In this document: piece after piece, positions 57,384 to 64,000 of the stretch | Layout: every line of letters starts with the position of its first letter | Position numbering within the stretch: position 1 is the first letter of the stretch | The notes under the pieces: generated by a model | Told to the model about the DNA's origin: nothing | Databases searched by the model: none | What the model saw: only the letters and a program-made list of their open reading frames with translations | Assembly (NCBI GenBank): GCA_036843405.1 | Contig: DAITSJ010000017.1 | Span: 6,426 to 70,425 of the forward strand | Source: DGNJ01 sp002388905 | GTDB taxonomy: Bacteria; Pseudomonadota; Gammaproteobacteria; Pseudomonadales; Porticoccaceae | Direction: 5' to 3' | Length of the DNA: 64,000 bases | Position numbers and translations under genes: made by a program

Positions 57384-57492
57384 ACTGATACTTCCTGCTA
57401 AATGGGTCGTTTTGGCCGCAATAACCGGATGGCTATTGCGGATGGTGTGCGGTGCCGATTAATTTTTTACCGGGACTGTCGGCACCTAACAA

Positions 57493-57738
57493 TCACTCGG
57501 TATTCCGGGGATCCAGACGGTCTTCGCCTCGAAATCCCTGGCCTGTAAGGTGGCTCGTTCCTGGCGGACCAAAGGTATCCTTGTTCATCACTTCAGGGAA
57601 ATACTGTTTTTTCACCTTGCCACCGGGTTGGGGTTGTCCGGCTTGTTCCTGTTTTGTAGGTGTTGGCCCGGAAATGGACTTAGCTTTACTGGAAAGGACC
57701 ACTATATCGTTAGCTTTGTTGCTTTTTTGTTCTTTCAT
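57493..57738 (-). CDS. 81-residue hydrophilic protein of unknown function
   Basis: This polar, probably disordered protein starts at ATG 57738 with GGGAA just upstream; the frame open before that is not needed. It has KAKSISGPTPTKQEQAGQPQ and ends GFRGEDRLDPRNTE. No family is recognised. The operator-promoter at 57803-57844 reads into it, which supports expression with the stress island. Confidence 0.5.
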   Translation of the reverse strand: MKEQKSNKANDIVVLSSKAKSISGPTPTKQEQAGQPQPGGKVKKQYFPEVMNKDTFGPPGTSHLTGQGFRGEDRLDPRNTE

Positions 57739-57802
57739 AATATTCCCAGGGGAACCCCGTACTCCTGCGAAATGGCCGAGTATCGGTTTGACTGGCATGT
57801 AT

Positions 57803-57844
57803 ACAGTAGCTACCAACGAGCACAGGGTCGGTGCGCTGGCGCAC
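57803..57844 (-). promoter_or_regulatory. operator-promoter (site D) of the 81-residue protein
   Basis: GGTGCG-CTGG-CGCACC (57830-57845) contains the perfect palindrome GTGCG-N4-CGCAC. On the minus strand TACTGT (57808-57803) is centred 32 bp away. The start would be near 57796, giving a 58-nt leader. Confidence 0.65.
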
Positions 57845-57948
57845 CGATGGGGCTGGCCGGGCGCTTTTATGGATCGCAAGCTATCCACGGTAGTAAATTG
57901 TTCACTTGCCGCGCGAAGACTGCAAAGCGATAAAGAGTCAACCTTTAT

Positions 57949-57992
57949 GTGCTCTGCCGCACCGATGGGCCTGCGGCATTGAGCAATACTGT
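57949..57992 (+). promoter_or_regulatory. operator-promoter (site F) of the PA2779-like gene
   Basis: GTGCT-CTGC-CGCAC (57949-57962) matches with one mismatch; TACTGT (57987-57992), the same hexamer as at site D, follows with 34 bp between centres. The site lies 100 bp before the gene. Confidence 0.45.
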
Positions 57993-58062
57993 ATGCCTTA
58001 CTATGGGTGAGGAAAGCAATCGCGCCTTCGCAGCCCCGAGGTAAAACAACGAGAGAATAGCC

Positions 58063-58452
58063 ATGAAAACTTACAAAACCATTACCTGTTTACTGTCCGT
58101 CGTCCTGATCGCCGCCAGCCCCCTGGCGCTCCATGCCGGCATGGTGGACACCCCCGCCCTGGTCTCCTCCGAGCTCGGTTATGTCCAGGGGGAGAGCGGT
58201 CTACAGAAAGTACAGGTGGAATCTTTTATCGCCCGCGAGGAAGTTCGCAACCAATTGGAGTCCTTAGGTGTCAGTCCGGCACTGGCCGCGGAGCGTGTGG
58301 CGGCAATGACCGACAGCCAGCTTCAGCAACTGGCGCTCAGGATTCAGGACTTGCCGGCTGGCAGTGGGGCACTCGGCGTTGTCGTCACCGTGCTGGTGAT
58401 TGTGCTTCTGCTCGAGATACTCGGCATTACCGACATCTCCGCTAAGATTTGA
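58063..58452 (+). CDS. PA2779 family protein
   Basis: This 129-residue protein has a signal peptide (1-25), a helical region with VESFIAREEVRNQLESLGVS and DSQLQQLALRIQDLPAGSGA, and a C-terminal membrane helix (about 105-122). These match the PA2779 family, which is usually followed by a PA2778-type cysteine peptidase. That partner overlaps its stop but is broken here. Confidence 0.85.
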   Translation: MKTYKTITCLLSVVLIAASPLALHAGMVDTPALVSSELGYVQGESGLQKVQVESFIAREEVRNQLESLGVSPALAAERVAAMTDSQLQQLALRIQDLPAGSGALGVVVTVLVIVLLLEILGITDISAKI

Positions 58453-58800
58453 AAATAGCGATTCTCGTGATGCTCCCGCTCCTGGCGGCCTGCACGAGCG
58501 GACCGCCCCTGAGGAGTACGGATTGCCTGAGGCGGACGTCGAATTTTCTGACACGCCGTTTTTTCCACAAACCCGGCATCAGTGCGGACCTGCCGCCACG
58601 GTACCGGTGGCGAGCGGGGTTAGTGTGCTTCCCCAGGCCCTGGCACCCCATATCTTATCTCCCGGAGCGAAAGGGCAGCCTGCAATCGGAGATCGGTGAA
58701 ACGCCGGCATAGCCGCTTGCCCTATGTACTGGAACCGGACCTGCGTACTCTGCTGGTGGAAGTTGCAGGCGGCCAGCGCCTTCGAGGAACTGGACAGGAC
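58449..58800 (+). pseudogene. frameshifted PA2778-like C39-type peptidase
   Basis: Three frames must be joined. It starts at 58449 with a lipoprotein signal (LLAACTSG), moves into a second frame with DTPFFPQTRHQCGPAA (the catalytic Cys of the C39 fold in QCGPAA), then into a third with SRLPYVLEPDLRTLLVEVAG. The His half and C-terminal TPR region are missing; sequence after about 58800 does not match. At least two frameshifts and a truncation inactivate it. It overlaps the PA2779-like gene by 4 bp, the usual arrangement. Confidence 0.75.
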
Positions 58801-58959
58801 GCCAAGGCAACCGCAACGATTTTTGCCGTTTCCGGGGACCGGCTCCCTGACCTTTCTTTCCCGGTAGTTGCATATTCCAGCAAGCCCGGCCCACCACTTT
58901 GATGCTGTGTGTGGGTTAGCATACAGACCGAGCGGCGTCGCCTATCTAACATAGTCATC

Positions 58960-60288
58960 ATGGTCAATGCAACGAACATACCTATGACTACGACATCCTG
59001 GCCGGGTGATGGCGCCACCCCGTCCGAAACGCGACCTGTATGCCCACAATGCAACAGCTCCCTATTTCGGATCCGGCGTCGACCTGTCGACCGGCTGTTG
59101 AGCCTGCTCATACCGGTCCAGCGGTACGGCTGCAGCGCCCGGAAAGATCCCACCTGTGCCTGGCAAGGGAATTTGCGCCTACAGTCAGCCGGCGAAGGAA
59201 AGGTATTTCATCACCTCTCCGGCAGCGTGCGGGCACTACAAAGCCGGAGCCGCCAACAAATACGCAAACTGCGGGACCACGTTGTCCGTAACAGGACGGC
59301 AAGGGATACGCCGCGCGTTGATGAATCTCTAACGGGTGCCTTCGGTGATGTCTCGTTCGAAGAGATGGCACAGATCACGCTTGACGCCATTGGTGATGCC
59401 GTACTGGTCGTCGACCCGAAAGGCAAGGTGATCTACCTTAACAAGGTGGCCGAAACGCTGACCGGCTGGACGGCTGAAAAAGCGCGTGGGTGTCCAGGCG
59501 AGGAAGTCTTTTTTATTATCGACGGTACTACCCGACAACGGACGACGAGTCCCGCACAGCGGGCCATCAGTGAGGAGCGGATCGTGGCACTGGCCCTGGG
59601 GAGTGTACTGATCCGCCGCGACGGTACCGAGATGGCGATTGAGGATTCCGCGGCGCCCATCTACAACCGCCTCGGAAAGATGGCCGGTGCGGTAATTGTT
59701 TTTCACGATGCCCGCCAATCAGGGGCTGTGATACAGAAGATGAGCCATCTTGCCCAACACGACTTCCTCACCGGCCTGCCCAATCGGGTGCTGCTGATGG
59801 ATCGGCTCACTCACGCCATCGGTATGGCCAAACGGCACCGCAAGCAAGTTGCGCTGCTGTTCCTGGACCTGGATCATTTCAAGCAAATCAACGACGCCTT
59901 TGGCCATGCAGTCGGCGATCATTTGCTGCGAGAAGTTGCGGCGGACATCGTGGCCTGTGTGCGTGCCACAGACACAGTAAGCCGTCACGGCGGCGATGAA
60001 TTCGTTATCCTTTTGACCGAAATCGAAGCGAGGCAGGATACCGCCCAGGTTGCCGAAAAGTTGCTGGCCAGGTTCGCTCAGCCGCGCATTATCGATGGTC
60101 AGGAACTCCAGGTGACCCTGAGTATCGGCATCAGCGTCTACCCGGAAAACGGGCTAGATGCCGACACCTTAATGCGGAACGCAGATGCCGCCATGTACAC
60201 CACCAAGGAAAACGGTCGAAACAGTTACCAGTTCTGCCACCGGGGGCACGAACGGACATGCGTTTCGCCGGAACCAAAATGGGCATAA
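58960..60288 (+). CDS. diguanylate cyclase with N-terminal zinc ribbon and PAS domain
   Basis: This roughly 442-residue protein has a Cys-rich N-terminal segment (CPQC near residue 26, then YGC and CAW), a PAS domain (about 135-250) and a GGDEF domain with an intact HGGDEF at 344-348. RATD five residues before GGDEF is the inhibitory I-site. It makes c-di-GMP from GTP. The start is uncertain; GTG 58909, ATG 58960 and ATG 58984 all lack a clear ribosome binding site. The ribbon may sense metal, redox or protein partners. Confidence 0.85.
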   Translation: MVNATNIPMTTTSWPGDGATPSETRPVCPQCNSSLFRIRRRPVDRLLSLLIPVQRYGCSARKDPTCAWQGNLRLQSAGEGKVFHHLSGSVRALQSRSRQQIRKLRDHVVRNRTARDTPRVDESLTGAFGDVSFEEMAQITLDAIGDAVLVVDPKGKVIYLNKVAETLTGWTAEKARGCPGEEVFFIIDGTTRQRTTSPAQRAISEERIVALALGSVLIRRDGTEMAIEDSAAPIYNRLGKMAGAVIVFHDARQSGAVIQKMSHLAQHDFLTGLPNRVLLMDRLTHAIGMAKRHRKQVALLFLDLDHFKQINDAFGHAVGDHLLREVAADIVACVRATDTVSRHGGDEFVILLTEIEARQDTAQVAEKLLARFAQPRIIDGQELQVTLSIGISVYPENGLDADTLMRNADAAMYTTKENGRNSYQFCHRGHERTCVSPEPKWA

Positions 60289-60450
60289 ATTATCATCGTG
60301 TTTATGCGGGGGTGGCTGATGATTTTTTCGGCAAAGCCTCCCTGCATTCCCCATTCACAGGAATGTCAGATGAGATTTTTTGTGGAGTTTCGTCGGAGCT
60401 GTACTGCCGAAGCCGCCATTATTCTAACTCATCAGATTGATAAAAGACTA

Positions 60451-60490
60451 GTGCGCCAACGCGCCGGCCAAGCGCTATCATTCGTAGGCT
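60451..60490 (+). promoter_or_regulatory. operator-promoter candidate (site G)
   Basis: GTGCG-CCAA-CGCGC (60451-60464) matches with one mismatch; TAGGCT (60485-60490) follows with 30 bp between centres. Downstream are a 43-codon frame and the cardiolipin synthase gene. The 60289-60450 stretch has no recognised gene. Confidence 0.35.
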
Positions 60491-60542
60491 AACCGATCCC
60501 GGCGCCTCGCGATTTCGCAGGCCGACAGGTCTGGAGATTGTC

Positions 60543-60674
60543 ATGAACAAAAATTTTCCCGCACCGCCGACCTCCGCATCCGACATGGCCTCCAGCACCT
60601 TTTACACGGTGATCCCGCCAAAGGTTGCGGTGACCACGGCGCCGCCATCCGCCACGAGGGCGACGACAACTTGA
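60543..60674 (+). CDS. possible 43-residue protein
   Basis: A short frame preceded by GGAG encodes a Thr/Pro/Ala-rich peptide (ASSTFYTVIPPK). No family is recognised. It may be a real leader gene before the cardiolipin synthase or a decayed gene start. Confidence 0.25.
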   Translation: MNKNFPAPPTSASDMASSTFYTVIPPKVAVTTAPPSATRATTT

Positions 60675-60798
60675 TGAGCACGCCGGCGAAGAAGGCATGC
60701 CTGCCCCTCCTGAGGCCCTTACGGTCGTGTAAGCGCAGGCTCGACGCGCCGCTCAATGCATCGCATCGGGCCTGGGCGGCAAACCTCAGGCAATTCCG

Positions 60799-62199
60799 AT
60801 GATTATCCAGACGACAAACGCATGGCTGGGGGCCGGCCTGGCCCTGGCGGTTCTGACAAGCTGCGCATCTTTGCCCGATTCGCGGCGCGACCGCGCCGTT
60901 CCACACGCACAGCAGGTCGAATTCGAGGGCGCGGGGGGTCCGGTGTCCGCCATCATGAGCGATGCCATCCTCCAGCGCCTCGAGGGCTCGCATGGTTCGT
61001 CAGATGTGCTTTGGAAGCACCTGGCCTATGAGCAGTCGGTCAATGCTGGCAGCCCAATGGTGCTGGGCAACAAGTTGACGCTGCTGCAGAACGGGCCGGA
61101 CACGTACCGTGCGATGTTCGTCGCCATCGAAGGCGCCCGGGACCACATCAATCTTGAAACATTCATCTTCGACGACGACGAGGCCGGCCAGGCGTTCTCC
61201 GACCTGTTGTTGCAGCGCCAGGCCGCAGGCGTCCAGGTCAACATTATTTACGACAGTATCGGCGGCGTCCTAAACCGCCCGGGCTTCATCAAACGGCTGC
61301 GCGACGGCGGCATCCATGTGCTGGAATTCAATCCGATAAACCCGCTGGTTGGCAACCGTGCCGACTGGCTGTTGAACAACCGCGATCATCGCAAGCAGCT
61401 TTTAATTGACGGCCGCATCGCCTTCACCGGTGGCATCAACATCAGCGACACCTACTCGAGCGCTCCCGGCAAGCGTGCCCGCAGGACGCGCGAGAACGAC
61501 AATCCGACCGTCGGCTGGCGCGACACGCATATCCGGATGGAAGGCCCGGTGGTTGCCGAATTCCAAAAGCTGTTTCTGGACACTTGGGCCCGCCAGAAGG
61601 GCGAGCCCCTGGCGGAGCGGAATTACTTTCCCGCACTCAAAGCCCAGGGCGCCGAGATCGTGCGCGCGATCGGCAGTAGCCCCGACGACCCCCACAGCCT
61701 GATTTATCTGACACTGCTGTCGGCAATCGGCCATGCCGAGCACGAGGTGCACCTGACAATCGCATACTTCGCACCCGACCCGCAGCTGCTCGATGCACTG
61801 ACCGAGGCAGCGCGCCGGGGCGTCGACGTCCGCCTGGTCCTGCCCAGCAATTCCGACTCCGGGCCGGTCTTCCATCTTGGCCGTTCGTATTATTCGACAC
61901 TGCTGCAGGCCGGGGTGCATATCCACGAGCGCCGCGGCGCGATCATGCACGCCAAGAGCGCCTGCATCGACGGCGTTTGGTGCACCATCGGCTCGACCAA
62001 CCTGGACTGGCGCAGCTTCCTGCACAATGATGAGATCAATGCCGTCATCATCGGCCGTGATTTTGCCGCGCAGATGGCCGCAATGTTCGCGGCCGACCTG
62101 GCGCAGTCCGAAGCCATCACGCGGGAGCGCTGGCGCAAACGGGGCGTGCTGATCCGACTCAAGGAGTGGGTCGCGCGGCTCGGCGCCTACTGGCTGTAG
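60799..62199 (+). CDS. phospholipase D-family cardiolipin synthase-like lipoprotein
   Basis: This 466-residue protein has two HKD motifs: HRKQLLID (His197-Asp204) and HAKSACID (His384-Asp391) followed by GSTN. The N-terminus has a lipobox LTSC (Cys22) rather than the two helices of ClsA, giving a lipid-anchored ClsC/ClsB-like enzyme. It probably makes cardiolipin from phosphatidylglycerol or exchanges head groups. It is convergent with the AI-2E-family gene. Confidence 0.88.
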   Translation: MIIQTTNAWLGAGLALAVLTSCASLPDSRRDRAVPHAQQVEFEGAGGPVSAIMSDAILQRLEGSHGSSDVLWKHLAYEQSVNAGSPMVLGNKLTLLQNGPDTYRAMFVAIEGARDHINLETFIFDDDEAGQAFSDLLLQRQAAGVQVNIIYDSIGGVLNRPGFIKRLRDGGIHVLEFNPINPLVGNRADWLLNNRDHRKQLLIDGRIAFTGGINISDTYSSAPGKRARRTRENDNPTVGWRDTHIRMEGPVVAEFQKLFLDTWARQKGEPLAERNYFPALKAQGAEIVRAIGSSPDDPHSLIYLTLLSAIGHAEHEVHLTIAYFAPDPQLLDALTEAARRGVDVRLVLPSNSDSGPVFHLGRSYYSTLLQAGVHIHERRGAIMHAKSACIDGVWCTIGSTNLDWRSFLHNDEINAVIIGRDFAAQMAAMFAADLAQSEAITRERWRKRGVLIRLKEWVARLGAYWL

Positions 62200-62234
62200 G
62201 CGAACTTTGGTGCGTACTCGTGCAATATCCGGCT

Positions 62235-63419
62235 CTAGCCGCTGAGAAAATCGCCGAATACGTTGAGGCGCTCGACACGATCGCTGAGGACCTTGACGAT
62301 AACCAGAATCGGGACGGCAAGCAGCGCTCCGGGAATGCCCCACATCCACCCCCACATCAACACGGAAAGCACGATAATAACGGGATTGAGATTCATGCGC
62401 TTGCCGACGATAAGAGGAGTCAGCAAGTATCCTTCCATTGCATTCAGAAGAAAGTAAACGCCGGGCACCAGAGCCGCCCGCCACAGCTCGTCAAAGCTGA
62501 GCAACCCGACAATCGTCAGAATGGCGGTCGTGGCAATACCGCCGAGGTAGGGAATGAAGTTGAGGGCGCCGGCGATGACACCCCAAAGCATTGGATTTGG
62601 GACGCCCATAAAATACATTACCAGCGCAACAATACAGCCGAGAGCAATATTGATCATCGTCACCGTGAGCAGGTAGGTCGACACCTCGGTTTCAACGTGT
62701 TGCACGATATCCACCGCACGCTTTTTGTCGGAAAGCAGGGGTGTGGCGGCAATGGTTTTGCGCAGAAAAATATCCTCGGATGCCAACAGGAAATAGAGCA
62801 GCACCAGAGTACTGAGCGTAATAAACGCGAATTCCCTGGCGTATTCGACCACCGTCGAGGCGAATGTCGGCGCCTTTACCACGACTTCCCGGCTCTCCTC
62901 CCCCTCGCTGCTCCCACCGGCCATCTGCTTGCTCATCGCTTCCACCTGCGCACTGGCCGAGGCCGCATCCTTGACCGCTCCGGAAATGCTCAGGAGCTTT
63001 AACTCTATTTCACGCAGCCCCTGGGGCGCCTGACTGAGCCAGCTGTTCGCGGGTTCGGCCAGGCGATAGGTTCCGCCGAGAAAGGCCGTCATCAACCCCA
63101 GTACGACGATTCCGGCGCCGAGGGAGGAAGGAATGTATATCTTTTTCATGAGGCGCACGAGCGGCAGGAAAACAAGACTCAGAACGACTGCCATCGCAAC
63201 CGGGAGCACCAAGTCGCGTGCCAGGTACAGTATTGTCAGAATCATCAGTATCAACAGCCCGGTCACGGCAACAGCTCCGGGTCTTACATTCGTGATAGTC
63301 GGTGCGGGTCGATCGGTTTCCGGCGATTCCGGGACACCCCCGCCGTCCGCGACGGAAATCGGCGCGTCTGCTAAGGTTTTCACGGGTTGTCTCCTGGGTG
63401 GGTCAATACGAATATCCAT
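62235..63419 (-). CDS. AI-2E family transporter (PerM-like)
   Basis: This 394-residue protein has eight predicted helices, with the pair at 47-90 and the C-terminal block at 255-370 containing PNPMLWGVIAGALNFIPYLG, the family signature. A 40-residue polar N-terminus and a periplasmic loop (about 125-185) fit. Members export AI-2 or ions in different bacteria; the substrate here is unknown. A perfect operator-promoter lies upstream. Confidence 0.88.
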   Translation of the reverse strand: MDIRIDPPRRQPVKTLADAPISVADGGGVPESPETDRPAPTITNVRPGAVAVTGLLILMILTILYLARDLVLPVAMAVVLSLVFLPLVRLMKKIYIPSSLGAGIVVLGLMTAFLGGTYRLAEPANSWLSQAPQGLREIELKLLSISGAVKDAASASAQVEAMSKQMAGGSSEGEESREVVVKAPTFASTVVEYAREFAFITLSTLVLLYFLLASEDIFLRKTIAATPLLSDKKRAVDIVQHVETEVSTYLLTVTMINIALGCIVALVMYFMGVPNPMLWGVIAGALNFIPYLGGIATTAILTIVGLLSFDELWRAALVPGVYFLLNAMEGYLLTPLIVGKRMNLNPVIIVLSVLMWGWMWGIPGALLAVPILVIVKVLSDRVERLNVFGDFLSG

Positions 63420-63490
63420 TGGACGGAGAGCAGCCGCCGCCGCATATATGAATACATGGCGCTCGCGGTGTTGGTTGAAAACGTACTGCC

Positions 63491-63532
63491 ATACTATGCA
63501 GTACCACTAACACCGTCGGTGCGATGGCGTAC
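63491..63532 (-). promoter_or_regulatory. operator-promoter (site E) of the AI-2E-family gene
   Basis: GTGCG-ATGG-CGTAC (63519-63532) is an exact match to the island operator. On the minus strand TAGTAT (63496-63491) is centred 32 bp away. The leader would be about 65 nt. The -10 lies in a second palindrome, GTACTG/CAGTAC (63483-63504). Nothing else was recognised in 63533-63810. Confidence 0.65.
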
Positions 63533-63810
63533 CAAACCGAATCCCGCAGCCTCAATCTTTGTGGACTCGGCATCCTCGTTCCGGCAGATACTTCGGGGTC
63601 ACTGGTTTGCAACCGGCAACGAGTCCCGAAGGCGAAAAGGTACCGTCTTGCTCAATGAATTTTTTCCGGCAGGTCCTTCCTTGTTGGGTAACGTACGGAC
63701 AAGGATCGTCGGACACGATAAATTAATTTCTGCACCGGCAGTAGCACGACCCGCCCTTGCCCCCGCCGGGGCCGGGCCCTTTTCACGGCACGATTTCAGT
63801 GAGAAAAGTA

Positions 63811-63957
63811 ATGACAAAAACCAAAAGGGGCAATACCGCACACCAGACCGCGGACAGTATGGCAGCCGGCGCCCAGGAAGCCATGGACAGGTTTGCTGAG
63901 TCGGCCAACGCCGCCACGGATCACGTCCAAGCGAAAGGCAAGCAGCTGATAACGTAA
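63811..63957 (+). CDS. short DUF883-like (ElaB/YqjD) protein, apparently truncated
   Basis: The 48-residue product resembles the N-terminal part of DUF883 proteins (AHQTADSMAAGAQEAMDRFA, HVQAKGKQLI) that tether ribosomes to the membrane. It stops before the expected C-terminal membrane helix, and the remaining 43 bp in the window do not encode that helix. It is either a truncated gene or a short soluble relative. Confidence 0.5.
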   Translation: MTKTKRGNTAHQTADSMAAGAQEAMDRFAESANAATDHVQAKGKQLIT

Positions 63958-64000
63958 ATTATCTTTCGCACTTTTGAGAAGAGGCAGTGGTTCTCAAGTT

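Noticed and set aside
57447..57460. Operator-like GTGCG-GTGC-CGATT before the BON gene
   Set aside because: Only one half-site matches and the -10 spacing is poor, so it was not counted as a site.
60541..60993. 150-codon frame on the minus strand upstream of the cardiolipin synthase
   Set aside because: It overlaps the start of the phospholipase D gene on the other strand and has an atypical composition.
62210..62223. One-mismatch match to the island operator (GTGCG-TACT-CGTGC)
   Set aside because: It lies between convergent gene ends and has no TAnnnT at the right spacing on the plus strand; about one or two such matches are expected by chance in the island.

Overview
The window is a high-GC gammaproteobacterial chromosome segment. 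It carries conserved core blocks in a Pseudomonas-like order (aminotransferase/sfsA next to dksA and gluQ; cbrA-cbrB-pcnB-folK-panB; rimP-nusA-infB-rbfA-truB-rpsO-pnp with an initiator tRNA upstream). The species cannot be named from sequence alone. The gene content fits the Pseudomonadales and the marine orders around them.

Region 1 (1-19.4 kb) is core metabolism and regulation: a partial phosphotransferase, an MDR oxidoreductase, a YjiK-like protein, yqcC, dinG, an acyltransferase, pyrB, gluQ and dksA. Divergent from dksA are an aminotransferase, sfsA and a complete catabolite-control locus. That locus has a CbrX-like small membrane protein overlapping cbrA, then cbrA, cbrB, and a sigma-54 promoter that drives a short CA-motif RNA (CrcZ-like) before pcnB. 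Next come folK, a deoxynucleoside kinase and panB. A 288-bp MITE-like element lies directly after panB, and panC is absent there.

Region 2 (19.7-34.5 kb) starts with an outer-membrane barrel/LolA-like/MMPL export cluster with a divergent ArsR regulator. The translation and RNA-turnover block pnp-rpsO-truB-rbfA-infB-nusA-rimP-tRNA-fMet follows. Five back-to-back hairpins sit between truB and rpsO.

Region 3 (34.8-46.2 kb) is a signalling cluster: two large hybrid histidine kinases, a REC-EAL response regulator, an APH-like/P-loop fusion, a PP2C phosphatase and a small protein.

Region 4 (46.5-64 kb) is accessory: katG, a palindromic MITE, then an envelope and general-stress island. The island holds a DUF4398 lipoprotein, an OmpA-like lipoprotein, DUF3309, two CsbD-like proteins, tiny ORFs, two Crp/Fnr regulators, a CPA1 antiporter, a BON protein, a PA2779 protein with a broken PA2778 partner, a diguanylate cyclase, a cardiolipin synthase and an AI-2E-family permease. 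The most interesting observation is that most transcription units in this island share one promoter layout: a 5-4-5 palindrome, GTRCG-N4-CGYAC, whose centre lies about 32 bp upstream of the centre of a TAnnnT -10 hexamer. That is the class II position used by Crp/Fnr activators. The island encodes two Crp/Fnr proteins, so it looks like a self-contained regulon with its own operator.
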